Shown: one piece after another, positions 46,341 to 55,354 of the stretch
Layout: each line of letters starts with the position of its first letter
How positions within the stretch are numbered: position 1 is the first letter of the stretch
DNA from: Peribacillus sp. Bi96
GTDB taxonomy: Bacteria > Bacillota > Bacilli > Bacillales > DSM-1321
Reading direction: 5' to 3'
Length of the DNA stretch: 64,000 nucleotides
NCBI RefSeq assembly: GCF_918698115.1
Contig: NZ_CAKKLV010000004.1
Span: 248,001 to 312,000 of the forward strand
The notes under the pieces: model-generated
Told to the model about the DNA's origin: nothing
What the model saw: only the letters and a program-made list of their open reading frames with translations
Databases searched by the model: none
Position numbers and translations under genes: made by a program

Positions 46341-46721
46341 ATGATGGAATGGGCTCTAGTCATTTTGTTTGGTGCAGCAGTTTTACTGTTCATTTTGTCG
46401 TTTATTAAAAAGGATTCAATGAAAGTGGACAGTCAATTGGAAATGCTTGCTAGCAATTTTGGAGATGAAATGAATGTATTACATGAAAAAATCAGGAACA
46501 TCGAGATAGATGCTGAAATTACGGTGCAAGAGTCGGGCATACTTGCCATGTCTTCCGAAAAGCGGAACTTGTTGCGTGAAGTACTCGACTTACATAAGCG
46601 GGGCTATTCTTTTGAAAGCATCGCGTTGAAAACAAAACAGCCGGAAAATGAAATAGAACGCTTGCTTACTCCTTACATAGTAACGAAGAATGAAAGGAGA
46701 AATGTTGCCAATGACATCTAA
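46341..46721 (+). CDS. membrane-anchored protein with a helix-turn-helix-like tail
   Basis: This 126-aa protein has one N-terminal membrane helix (WALVILFGAAVLLFILSF), a coiled middle, and a C-terminal stretch EVLDLHKRGYSFESIALKTKQPENEIERLL that looks like the short HTH-like element of SwrB/YlxL and DUF6115 proteins. GGAGGG stands seven bases before ATG. The next gene starts inside its 3' end, so they form an operon. Function is unknown. Confidence 0.65.
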   Translation: MMEWALVILFGAAVLLFILSFIKKDSMKVDSQLEMLASNFGDEMNVLHEKIRNIEIDAEITVQESGILAMSSEKRNLLREVLDLHKRGYSFESIALKTKQPENEIERLLTPYIVTKNERRNVANDI

Positions 46722-47187
46722 ATCAATGCGCAGCTTTGCAGGGGGTCTTATTGTTGCCGCTGGATTGTGCGGTGCAGTATACTTCTTTGGACCAGGTGAA
46801 GCGACCGACACATCAGAGAAACTATCGGAAGATGATATGAAAGAGTCTCTGGCTTCGAAAGGGTATGTTATTCATTCTGAAAAAGAATGGGAAGATCAGA
46901 TAGCAGAAGAGCAATCTATTAAAGATAAGGCGGAAGCCGAAAAAGAAACAGAAAAAGAAAAAGAACCAACTGAAAAAATCATCTACCGTACAGTTCTGAA
47001 AGTATCTAAAGGCTCGACAAGCATCGATGTAGGCAAAACACTTCAAAAAGCAAAAGTCATCAAGAATGCCAATGAATTTTCTGACGAGGTTGAGAAAAAA
47101 GGCAAGGCCAACGGATTACGTCCAGGAACATATGAGGTAGATAGCGAGATGACGACGGATAAAATCATATCCATCATATTTAAATGA
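46711..47187 (+). CDS. YceG/MltG-like short membrane protein
   Basis: This 158-aa protein has an N-terminal membrane segment (FAGGLIVAAGLCGAVYFFG), a Lys/Glu-rich linker (about 65-85) and a C-terminal 70-residue domain resembling the first LysM-like part of MltG/YceG (VLKVSKGSTSIDVGKTLQKAKVI, LRPGTYEVDSEMTTDKIISI). The catalytic lytic transglycosylase portion is absent, so enzymatic activity is unlikely. ATG 46711 has AAAGGAGA ten bases upstream. It overlaps the preceding gene. Confidence 0.68.
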   Translation: MTSKSMRSFAGGLIVAAGLCGAVYFFGPGEATDTSEKLSEDDMKESLASKGYVIHSEKEWEDQIAEEQSIKDKAEAEKETEKEKEPTEKIIYRTVLKVSKGSTSIDVGKTLQKAKVIKNANEFSDEVEKKGKANGLRPGTYEVDSEMTTDKIISIIFK

Positions 47188-47191
47188 CCAT

Positions 47192-47226
47192 AAAAAACGA
47201 CCATCTTTATGATAGTCGTTTTTTTA
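47192..47226 (+). terminator. terminator
   Basis: AAAAAACGAC/GTCGTTTTTTT stem and T-run after the MltG-like gene. Confidence 0.85.
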
Positions 47227-47317
47227 TGCTTTGAACTCCCGTTTAATCATTTTAGGCTTAAGAAAAAACAGCCATGTTGTTTTTGGACTTACCAGTATCG
47301 GATTCATAGATAGCTAT

Positions 47318-47808
47318 TTAAGTTCGTTTATTCATTGTGTTTTTAAGTTTACCTATAATAAGCAATAATAAAGGCATGATCAGACCAAAAGTCGATGCAA
47401 AGAATAACCAAATATTATTATTGAACTCTCCAGATACCTGGACCGTTGGAAAAATAATGATTGAAAGAAAGATCATAATCATTCCTAAAGCAGTAGTAAA
47501 CACCGTTCTGGTATAGGTTGTAATGATCCAAATCGTAGCGATAATAGCTTCAATTCGCACGTGGAAATCCCCTACATTAATCTTTTTCGCCAGAGTATAG
47601 CTTGGGGCAATATTTCTTGTGGTAGAATCGGGACCATTAACTAATATATCCAGCAATGCAACCCCGGTGCCGAGAAATGCCGCAAGCCACGCATCCTGCT
47701 TTGCAATGGAAGCTAAAGGAGAAGGAGTATGAAAATAACGGTTCCAACTGAATACAAAAGGACTAAAATCATCAATTGATGAGATGAAATTTTGAAACTA
47801 TCAGTCAT
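47318..47808 (-). pseudogene. GerAB-type spore germination permease remnant
   Basis: From ATG 47808 the frame reads MTDSFKISSHQLMILVLLYS...IFILLLL and stops. One frame over, it continues as PSPLASIAKQDAWLAAFLGTGVALL, the typical N-terminus of endospore germination permeases (GerAB/GerBB family). Directly after that the sequence jumps to the last third of the same family (RIEAIIATIWIITTYTRT, then FPTVQVSGEFNNN and PLLLLIIGKLK). So about 200 residues are missing, and there is a frameshift as well. The 5' ATG overlaps the MFS stop. The gene is dead. Confidence 0.82.
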
Positions 47809-49105
47809 TCTTATTCACTTTTGTGTTTGGTTTATCAGATGTAGAAAGAGACCAGATAATTACAGGGATAAGTACTAATGGCAGTATACCACCGACAAGA
47901 GATAGTGTTGCGTAGCTTGAATTTGCCACAACCATTCCTGAAAGTACCCCAGCTAATGCCCCAGCCAATGCAATTAACACATCTACTTTTCCTTGAGTCT
48001 TTGCACGAGAGGAAAGGGGCGTCCCATCAACGATGAGTGTAGTTCCAGTAATCAAGCCAAAGTTCCAGCCAAGACCAAGTAAAGCCAGTGCACCGATGAG
48101 ACCTGGCATTGAATTGGCAGGTGCCATGGCAGCTAGTGCTCCAGCGGCCAGTAAAGTAAATCCGGAAGCAATTGCCATTACAGTTCTACCCAACTTGTCC
48201 ACGAGGTAACCAGTCATCAGGGATGGTAGATACATAAAACCGATATGGACGCCAATCACCATACCAACCTGACTTAAATCATGTCCGTGATGTTTCATAT
48301 GTACAGGTGTCATTGTCATAATAGCAACCATGACAACTTGAGTTAAGATCATTACTGTAGCCCCGACAATAATACCTCGTTTGTTTTTTTTCGTTGTTAA
48401 AGCATGTGTACTTAGAAGTTTATTGTCGTCTGCCACCTGTCCCTCAGCAATGGCCTTTGCAATCATGAAAGGGTCTGGACGAAGGAAAACCAAAAGAATA
48501 AAACCAGCAAGAATGAAAGCTGCGGCCGCTAAAATAAACGGTCCTGCTAGTGCTGGAATCCCCATCGATAAGGCAAACTCACCCATCACATTAACCGAGT
48601 TTGGACCCGCTACAGCCCCAAGTGTTGTTGAAACCATTGCGATGCTGATGGCCGTAGCACGCTGAGTCGAATTGGCTAAATCGGTTCCTGCATAACGAGC
48701 CTGTAAATTAGTAGCAGTCCCGGCACCATAGAACAGTAATGAAGCGAAAAGCAGGGGAATACTATTGGTTACTGCCGCCACCACCACACCGATTGCCCCA
48801 ATCCCACCAGTCATAAAGCCCGTTACGAGACCTAAACGTCGACCATATCGTTGGGAGAGTCGCCCAACGAGTAGCGCCGCCCCAGCGGAACCTAGAGTGA
48901 ATAGGGCAGTTGGTACTCCAGCAAAACTATCCGTCCCTAACATATCCTGAGCGATTAGTGCTCCGACTGTTACCCCTGCTGCAAGTCCGGCCCCTCCAAA
49001 AATTTGTGAAATGACAACAATCATTAACGTCCTACGATACAGCTGGCGTTGTCTTTCATTCGAATCAATGTAACTTTTTATCAAAGGCGACTGACCTTGT
49101 GACAT
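47801..49105 (-). CDS. MFS transporter
   Basis: This 434-aa major-facilitator protein has 12 helices, with the inter-domain loop rich in charged residues (about 205-225). The motif A-like GRLSQRYGRRLGLVTG (about 70) and VDKLGRTVMAIASG in the second half are visible. Substrate is unknown; drug or metabolite export is likely. ATG 49105 has TTGGAGG upstream. No partner gene follows except the germination-permease remnant. Confidence 0.85.
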   Translation of the reverse strand: MSQGQSPLIKSYIDSNERQRQLYRRTLMIVVISQIFGGAGLAAGVTVGALIAQDMLGTDSFAGVPTALFTLGSAGAALLVGRLSQRYGRRLGLVTGFMTGGIGAIGVVVAAVTNSIPLLFASLLFYGAGTATNLQARYAGTDLANSTQRATAISIAMVSTTLGAVAGPNSVNVMGEFALSMGIPALAGPFILAAAAFILAGFILLVFLRPDPFMIAKAIAEGQVADDNKLLSTHALTTKKNKRGIIVGATVMILTQVVMVAIMTMTPVHMKHHGHDLSQVGMVIGVHIGFMYLPSLMTGYLVDKLGRTVMAIASGFTLLAAGALAAMAPANSMPGLIGALALLGLGWNFGLITGTTLIVDGTPLSSRAKTQGKVDVLIALAGALAGVLSGMVVANSSYATLSLVGGILPLVLIPVIIWSLSTSDKPNTKVNKND

Positions 49106-49120
49106 GATGCAAACCTCCAA

Positions 49121-49723
49121 TCTATTTGTTTATCATGTTGTAAATAAGCATGAATGATAAAATAGCAACAGCTAATGCGTAAATCAACTATAAAGAGATT
49201 TTTTTATTTAAACAATAAAAAGGTGAAAATATATTCATCTTTAATAAAAGTTTCGCTACCTAAGGATTGAACTGGGCGGCTTTTCTAGGGAAATGAAACT
49301 TGAATGAGGGAAAATCCTGTTGGGACAATTTAAACGATTCTAGGCGGCTTGGTGTTTAGGAAGCATGTAAAGCAGGCAGTCGGCTCCATCTAAGACAATG
49401 GTGTGGGATGATTCCGGAGTTGAACCAAAAAAAATCTTCTGCCATTAAAATTTAGAGAACCATGCACACTGAATTGTAGTATCGTACGAATGATCGCTGT
49501 TTTGAAATTAAATCGATCAGTGTCCGTCAAACAAATGATGTTTAGAGATATTTCATACCTATTTTAGAAAGTTTTAAGATTTGTATGTTACTTTTAAATG
49601 GTAAATCCGCATTTAAGAACAAGCTAATGATAGTGTTAACTCAACAAACTGTATAAAAAACAATTATATAGTGCCTAATAAACATTTATAGGAGAGGGAA
49701 AAGTAAAAACGGAGTTGATTAAT
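49121..49723. other. 600-bp stretch without a recognised gene
   Basis: Neither strand gives a frame with a start, a ribosome binding site and family resemblance. On the minus strand around 49340-49430 there is a short coding-like run (SSHTIVLDGADCLLYMLPKH) that stops at both ends; it may be a remnant. Confidence 0.5.
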
Positions 49724-51172
49724 ATGTCAATTAAAACGAGGTTTCTGTTGTCTTACGTTGGAGTGGTATTCATCTCTATCGTTTTACTGTTGGTCGCTGG
49801 GTTTTTAATTATTTTTACGATTACAGGCGACACAAAATCGATAGAGCATTTTTACAAAAAATCTTATGTCCAAAAACCATTGACTACAGTAGAAGAAAGT
49901 GCATTTCTTGATTTAAAGCTCTTGGCTAAAAATAATCCTGCACAGCTTCTAAATGAAGAGCAGTTGAAGAAAATAAATCAGAAGGATATTGGGATTGTCG
50001 TTAGAAAAGATACGAAAATTGAATATGCTTCCCCCTCTCTCGATAAACAGGCATTGGTTAAGTCTCTTCCCGGATTTGAAGAAACGAACATCAATACGCG
50101 AGATACGATTAAGATCGAAGACTTTTTTTTCACATATGTGAAATTTGATTTTTATTTTTCAGATAAAAGTAAAGGAAGTATTTTTGTACTAAGAAAGGCG
50201 AGTTCCTCAGCCGAGTTGGCTCGAGAGTTGTTTCCGATTTTATTTGGTTTTTTGCTATTTTTATTTATTATGATTATTGGGCTGTTAAACTATTTAGTAT
50301 CACGAAGCATCATCAAGCCGATCTCACTTCTTAAAGAAGGTGCGAAACGAATAAAATCAGGAGATTTAGACTTTGAAATCATTGATATATCGAATGATGA
50401 AATTGGACAGTTAAATCGGACATTTGATGAAATGAGAATAAAATTAAAAGAGTCCGTTAAAATTCAGCTTCAGTATGAGGAAAATCGGAAAGAACTATTA
50501 TCCAATATTTCACATGATTTGAAAACACCTATTACTTCAATTATTGGATATGTTGAGGGGATAAAAGACGGTGTAGCAAACACCCCTCAGAAAATGGAAA
50601 AGTATTTATCAACTGTATATTTAAAAGCGAAAGATATGGATTCATTGATAGATGAATTGTTCTTATTTTCCAAGCTGGATTTAAAAAAAGAGCCATTCAC
50701 TTTTGAAACGGTGGAACTGGATAAATATTTGAGAGACTATGTAGAAGAACTTCATATAGATTTATTTCAAAAAGGGATTCAGATTGAACTGTGCCATATG
50801 AATAAACCTGTATTCGTGACAGCAGATAGAGAGAAATTAAAACGCGTATTGGCTAATTTGATCAGTAATTGTGTGAAGTATACGAATGAAGAAAAAGCGA
50901 GCATTTCCATTACTCTGCATGAAGGGATCTATGATGTAGTAGTACAAGTGACAGATAACGGACAAGGAATAGAACCTTCTGCATTACCCTTCATTTTTGA
51001 TCGCTTTTACCGTGCAGAACAATCAAGAAATTCCCTGACAGGTGGAAGTGGCTTAGGACTTGCGATTGCAAAACAAATTATACAAGAGCATAGAGGGGAT
51101 ATTTGGGCTACTAGTGAGATAGGAAAAGGCACAAGTGTCTTCTTTACCTTAATGAAAGGTGAGGAAAAATGA
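49724..51172 (+). CDS. sensor histidine kinase
   Basis: This 482-aa membrane kinase has two helices (about 8-30 and 165-190) flanking an extracellular sensor of about 130 residues. A HAMP linker follows (about 190-245), then HisKA with His264 in ISHDLKTPITSIIGY. The HATPase domain has LISNCVKYT, VTDNGQGIEP and GSGLGLAIAKQI. GGAG stands ten bases before ATG 49724; TTG 49715 is too close to it. It overlaps the response regulator gene by four bases. The signal is unknown; the nearest relatives by pattern are BaeS/CssS-like cell-envelope sensors. Confidence 0.9.
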   Translation: MSIKTRFLLSYVGVVFISIVLLLVAGFLIIFTITGDTKSIEHFYKKSYVQKPLTTVEESAFLDLKLLAKNNPAQLLNEEQLKKINQKDIGIVVRKDTKIEYASPSLDKQALVKSLPGFEETNINTRDTIKIEDFFFTYVKFDFYFSDKSKGSIFVLRKASSSAELARELFPILFGFLLFLFIMIIGLLNYLVSRSIIKPISLLKEGAKRIKSGDLDFEIIDISNDEIGQLNRTFDEMRIKLKESVKIQLQYEENRKELLSNISHDLKTPITSIIGYVEGIKDGVANTPQKMEKYLSTVYLKAKDMDSLIDELFLFSKLDLKKEPFTFETVELDKYLRDYVEELHIDLFQKGIQIELCHMNKPVFVTADREKLKRVLANLISNCVKYTNEEKASISITLHEGIYDVVVQVTDNGQGIEPSALPFIFDRFYRAEQSRNSLTGGSGLGLAIAKQIIQEHRGDIWATSEIGKGTSVFFTLMKGEEK

Positions 51173-51855
51173 AAAAAATATTACTTATTGAAGATGATGT
51201 CAGCATTGCAGAATTGCAGAGAGATTATTTGGAGATTAATGATTTTAGTGTCTATATTCAACATACAGGAGATGCTGGTCTTCAACATGCCCTTCAAAAA
51301 AACTATGATTTAATAATACTGGACATCATGCTTCCCGGAGTAAATGGATTTGAGATATGCAAACAAATACGCGCTGTCAAAGACATTCCTATCTTACTTT
51401 TGTCCGCCAAAAAGGAAGATATTGATAAAATCCGAGGTCTTGGTTTAGGGGCAGACGATTATATTACAAAGCCATTTAGTCCTAGTGAGCTGGTAGCAAG
51501 AGTGAAGGCGCATTTAGCGCGTTATGATCGTCTAGCAGGAAATCAAGCCAAAACAAACACAGTTTTCGTTCATGGAATTTCGATAGATAAGTCGGCACGG
51601 AAAGTACAAATTAATGGCGAGGAAGTGCCGTTTACTACAAAGGAATTTGATTTGTTACTATTTCTTGTGATGCACCCGAACCAAGTGTTGAGCAAAGAGC
51701 AGCTATATGAACGTAATTGGGGGCTGGAGTCAGCTGCGGATGTTTCAACCGTGACCGTTCATATTAGAAAATTACGTGAAAAAATTGAAAGAGAGCCGGC
51801 ACATCCTAAATTCCTGGAAACCGTTTGGGGTGCCGGATATCGTTTTAATGTTTAA
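51169..51855 (+). CDS. OmpR-family response regulator
   Basis: This 228-aa regulator has a receiver domain with the phosphoacceptor Asp52 (LIILDIMLPG), EDD near the N-terminus and Lys in YITKPFSPSEL. A winged-helix DNA-binding domain follows (ISIDKSARKVQINGEEVPFTTKEFDLL...VWGAGYRF). It is coupled to the kinase gene by an ATGA overlap and ends in a terminator, so this is a two-gene operon. Targets are not evident nearby. Confidence 0.93.
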   Translation: MKKILLIEDDVSIAELQRDYLEINDFSVYIQHTGDAGLQHALQKNYDLIILDIMLPGVNGFEICKQIRAVKDIPILLLSAKKEDIDKIRGLGLGADDYITKPFSPSELVARVKAHLARYDRLAGNQAKTNTVFVHGISIDKSARKVQINGEEVPFTTKEFDLLLFLVMHPNQVLSKEQLYERNWGLESAADVSTVTVHIRKLREKIEREPAHPKFLETVWGAGYRFNV

Positions 51856-51869
51856 TAGTGAGTTTTATG

Positions 51870-51897
51870 ACCCGTCACAATGTGGCGGGTTTTTTTA
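51870..51897 (+). terminator. two-component operon terminator
   Basis: ACCCGTCACA/TGTGGCGGGT stem and TTTTTTT. Confidence 0.85.
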
Positions 51898-52154
51898 AAA
51901 TCATTAATAAAATATATTAATACGTTTATCTTCTTTTTAGAAAGATTATAGAGGGTGATTAGGAGGTGTTTAGGATTAAGCATGAACATCATTTTAAGAC
52001 GGAAAATGTATAGTGGGAGGAGAATTTCAAGGAGCCCCATGAATTATTTGGATCATTCTATTTTAAGGATACTTGGTGTAACTGATCTCCTTTTGGTTAA
52101 TGCGAATTCGGAGAGAAGATTTCTAACAATTAATAAAAGGGGCGTGTTTATTAT

Positions 52155-52223
52155 GTGGAAGTGGTTGTCATCATAGGGTTGCTTCTTTTGCTTGGACCTG
52201 TAATAGCTTCACCGATTTTTTAA
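52155..52223 (+). CDS. possible 22-aa hydrophobic peptide
   Basis: A GTG-started frame reads MEVVVIIGLLLLLGPVIASPIF, a single hydrophobic helix. It lies in the 51,898-52,415 gap, where I see nothing else convincing. AGGGG lies about 12 bases upstream. Doubtful. Confidence 0.25.
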   Translation: MEVVVIIGLLLLLGPVIASPIF

Positions 52224-52415
52224 ACATCACTCAGGGCTGCAGAATATGACCTGAGTTTAACCGCCATGAAAAATCCCCAATCAGAGAGACTAGTAAGACC
52301 ATTTTATCAAATGTCCTCCTTTTGCCTGTCTACCTGTAGGGGATACTTCCAGCTTATCGATTCGTAAAAAGAAGTTCAAAACATGATGCTCATGAACTTG
52401 AGATCATAACTTTCC

Positions 52416-53375
52416 TTAATTATTTTGGATTGATTTTTCTTGTTCTTTTTTGATTTTCAAGGCTACTAAACTGGCAAAGTCATGAATGATGGTGGCTGCC
52501 AATAGTGATGTGATTTGTGTTGGATCATAGGGTGGGAGGACTTCCACCAGGTCGAATCCAATAAAGTTGAATCCTTGCAGGGAACGAATCATCTCTAAGG
52601 TTTCAAAACTATTCAGACCGCCGACCTCAAGGGTGCCCGTACCAGGTGCACAGGATGGATCAACAAAATCAATATCAAAGCTCAAGAAACATGGTGTATC
52701 ACCAATGGTCTTCTTGACTTCCTTCACAACATCCATGAATCCTCTTTCCTTCAGCTGAGGCGTAGTTATCACGTTGTAGCCGAGATCCGTGCTGGAATCA
52801 ATATCTCCTGGATGATTGAGCGTACCTCTGATTCCTATTTGGAAAACTTTATCCGTTTGGAGCAAACCTTCCTCATATGCACGGATAAACGGAGAACCAT
52901 GCCAATACTTCTCATCATAATATGTATCCCATGTATCTGTATGTGAATCAAAATGAAGGAGTGCAACAGGCCCATGTATTTTTGCGGCAGCTCTTAGATT
53001 AGCTAAAGTTACTGAATGATCTCCTCCAATTGCTATGGGGATGATTCCGTTTTTCATCAAATCTGACATAGCGGTTTCAATTAACTCATAGCTTCGGTGT
53101 ATATTATGGGGAATCACCGAAACATCGCCAATATCTATTGCATTACATTCGTCAAACGGGAAAACCTTTTGAATGGGGTGATAAGGAAACAATGTCATCG
53201 ATGCCTGGCGGACTGCCTGTGGGGCAAACCGTGCTCCTACCCTGAATGAAGCAGCTGTATCAAAAGGCATTCCTACCACTGCCAATTTGGCATTTTCACG
53301 TGAAGAAGGTAAGCGCATAAACGATCCTGTCGTACAAAACTCTGGTTTAACATCAGGTGATAAAGGATATTTCAT
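52416..53375 (-). CDS. agmatinase/guanidinobutyrase-family ureohydrolase
   Basis: This 319-aa manganese enzyme of the arginase superfamily hydrolyses a guanidino group to urea. The metal ligands are in GGDHSVTL, HFDSHTDTWD and SFDIDFVDPSCAPGTGT. The last motif and WHGSPFIRAYEEGLL belong to the agmatinase/guanidinobutyrase branch, not arginase. It is longer than B. subtilis SpeB (290 aa) and equal to Pseudomonas GbuA-type proteins. Products would be putrescine from agmatine, or GABA from guanidinobutyrate. It is transcribed from a sigma-54-like element, which suggests catabolism, not polyamine synthesis. Confidence 0.88.
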   Translation of the reverse strand: MKYPLSPDVKPEFCTTGSFMRLPSSRENAKLAVVGMPFDTAASFRVGARFAPQAVRQASMTLFPYHPIQKVFPFDECNAIDIGDVSVIPHNIHRSYELIETAMSDLMKNGIIPIAIGGDHSVTLANLRAAAKIHGPVALLHFDSHTDTWDTYYDEKYWHGSPFIRAYEEGLLQTDKVFQIGIRGTLNHPGDIDSSTDLGYNVITTPQLKERGFMDVVKEVKKTIGDTPCFLSFDIDFVDPSCAPGTGTLEVGGLNSFETLEMIRSLQGFNFIGFDLVEVLPPYDPTQITSLLAATIIHDFASLVALKIKKEQEKSIQNN

Positions 53376-53451
53376 TTTTCTATTCCTCCATTTTCTTATA
53401 ACTTTTAATAGGCTTAAACATTCATTTTAAATTGAACTCATTTAACTATTA

Positions 53452-53468
53452 TGCAAATACTATGCCAA
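53452..53468 (-). promoter_or_regulatory. sigma-54-type promoter for the ureohydrolase gene
   Basis: On the minus strand TTGGCATAGTATTTGCA matches TTGGCACN5TTGCA at all but one position. It lies about 75 bp before the ATG. Confidence 0.75.
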
Positions 53469-53674
53469 TTCATAATAAGAGATTTACTGCTGACTATTAC
53501 TAGGTTTCATTTGTAAGGGAGTATGCAGGCGCGAATAATCTATGGAAAATTGAATCGTAATTTTAATAGAAGACCGTAATGCTACATTTCCATGAAGCCA
53601 GCTAAGGATGTGTCTTATAAGGGAATTTCAACGTATTTTTAGCGTTTATATTTATTGAAATAAACAGCAATCAT

Positions 53675-53691
53675 TTGGCACAGAATTTGCA
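53675..53691 (+). promoter_or_regulatory. sigma-54 promoter for puuP
   Basis: TTGGCACAGAATTTGCA is a perfect -24/-12 consensus. It lies about 205 bp from the divergent minus-strand element; the shared interval 53469-53674 is where enhancer sites are expected, but I could not identify a repeat there. Confidence 0.88.
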
Positions 53692-53766
53692 TAAAGGTAT
53701 ACAGTTAAAACTTTTCAAAAGAGGGAGGCATTGAAATTTATCTAGTAAGAAATTGAACCTACTATT

Positions 53767-53780
53767 TGAAAGCGGTTTCA
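53767..53780 (+). promoter_or_regulatory. CcpA cre site in the puuP leader
   Basis: TGAAAGCGGTTTCA fits the cre consensus TGWAANCGNTNWCA at every position. It ends just before AAGGAGG, about 85 bp downstream of the -12 element, so it would act as a roadblock or repression site giving glucose repression. Confidence 0.82.
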
Positions 53781-53794
53781 AGGAGGAATGATAG

Positions 53795-55141
53795 GTGGAA
53801 AATGAGGTTACATTGAAAAGAACACTGAAATTATGGCAAATTGTCATGATGGGGCTGGCTTATATGACACCCATGGTCGTTTTTGATACATTTGGCATTG
53901 TATCTGGAATTACGGGAGGCCATGTGCCGACTGCTTATATCGTTGCATTGGTGGGGATGCTTTTTACAGCCGCAAGCTATGGAAAACTTGTAAAGGTTTT
54001 TCCTGCTGCAGGTTCTGCCTATACTTATACACAAAAGGCCATTAATCGACATTTAGGATTCCTGGTAGGTTGGTCTTCGTTGTTAGACTATCTGTTTTTA
54101 CCTATGGTAAATGCATTGTTGACCAAAATTTATCTGACAGCATTATTTCCAGAAGTCCCAACATGGCTTTGGGTAGTATTGTTCGTAGCAATTGTCACCA
54201 TACTCAATCTCCGAAGTGTCAATGTGCTGGCCAACTTTAATGCCCTTTTTGTTTTAATTCAAATTGCCATCATGGTAGTGTTCATCATCCTTGTTGTCAA
54301 AGGCTTGCATAATGGAGAAGGTACAGGAGAAGTGTTTACAATAAAGCCTTTCATAAATGGGGATATGGACTATTCAACAATCATAACGGGAGCCACGATC
54401 CTTTGTTTTTCCTTTTTGGGATTCGATGCGGTAACGACGCTATCTGAGGAAACGCCGAACCCGAAAAAAACGATTCCAAAAGCGATTTTTTTAACAGCAC
54501 TTTGGGGTGGAATCATCTTCATTACCGCATCTTTCTTTATTCAGCTCTTTTTTCCGGATATATCCCGTTTTAAGGAACCGGATGCTGCATTACCGGAAAT
54601 CGCCCTTTATGTAGGCGGGAAGCTATTCCAATCCATTTTTCTTTGTACGACGTTCATTAATACGCTAGCCTCTGGACTAGCATCGCATGCTAGCGTTTCC
54701 CGTCTTTTGTATGTTATGGGCCGTGATAAAGTGTTTCCGGAAAAATGGTTTGGATTTATCCATCCTAAGTGGAAAACGCCAGCCATTAATGTTCTCCTGG
54801 TTGGAGTCATTTCATTGTCGGCTCTATTCTTCGATTTAGTGACAGCCACGTCACTGATCAACTTTGGTGCATTAATGGCATTTACCTTTGTTAATCTGTC
54901 AGTTATCAGCCATTTTATCATCCGGGAAAAGAAGCATCGAACGGTTAAGGGCTGTATCAATTACTTGATCATGCCATTAATTGGAGCTATATCAATTGGG
55001 ATACTCTGGATCAACCTTGAGACAAGCTCACTAATAATGGGATTAGCGTGGTTTATTCTTGGCTTTTGTTATCTATTATATATTACAAAGGCATTCCGGA
55101 AAGCTCCGCCCCAATATCAAGTTGAAGAAATTCAGATATAG
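53795..55141 (+). CDS. puuP: putrescine importer, PuuP type (APC superfamily)
   Basis: This 448-aa permease has 12 helices and follows E. coli PuuP very closely as I remember it: [63 protein letters not shown] and [15 protein letters not shown]. PuuP brings in putrescine with protons. GTG 53795 has AAGGAGG ten bases upstream. Control signs are a sigma-54 promoter plus a cre site. The divergent ureohydrolase could make putrescine from agmatine inside the cell. A terminator separates it from the glutamate dehydrogenase gene. Confidence 0.88.
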   Translation: MENEVTLKRTLKLWQIVMMGLAYMTPMVVFDTFGIVSGITGGHVPTAYIVALVGMLFTAASYGKLVKVFPAAGSAYTYTQKAINRHLGFLVGWSSLLDYLFLPMVNALLTKIYLTALFPEVPTWLWVVLFVAIVTILNLRSVNVLANFNALFVLIQIAIMVVFIILVVKGLHNGEGTGEVFTIKPFINGDMDYSTIITGATILCFSFLGFDAVTTLSEETPNPKKTIPKAIFLTALWGGIIFITASFFIQLFFPDISRFKEPDAALPEIALYVGGKLFQSIFLCTTFINTLASGLASHASVSRLLYVMGRDKVFPEKWFGFIHPKWKTPAINVLLVGVISLSALFFDLVTATSLINFGALMAFTFVNLSVISHFIIREKKHRTVKGCINYLIMPLIGAISIGILWINLETSSLIMGLAWFILGFCYLLYITKAFRKAPPQYQVEEIQI

Positions 55142-55151
55142 ACAAACGGAT

Positions 55152-55184
55152 AAAAAACGCATTCCAATAGGATGCGTTTTTTTA
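55152..55184 (+). terminator. puuP terminator
   Basis: AAAAACGCAT/ATGCGTTTTTTT stem (loop TCCAATAGG). Confidence 0.87.
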
Positions 55185-55303
55185 CTTCAACTTCATTTTT
55201 TACATATGCAATCCTGAATTGATTATGAATGGATACATATGTCTGGATGAGTTTTGCCTGGCGAACATGAATGTAAAGGGCTATCCATACGGTGTTTTCA
55301 AAA

Positions 55304-55320
55304 CTGGCATGAAAGTTGCT
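55304..55320 (+). promoter_or_regulatory. sigma-54-type promoter for the glutamate dehydrogenase gene
   Basis: CTGGCATGAAAGTTGCT keeps the invariant GG and GC of the -24/-12 element at the right spacing (two deviations). B. subtilis rocG is likewise SigL-dependent. Confidence 0.65.
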
Positions 55321-55354
55321 TAATCTATTAATAGAATAAAAGTGAGGTGCTAAT

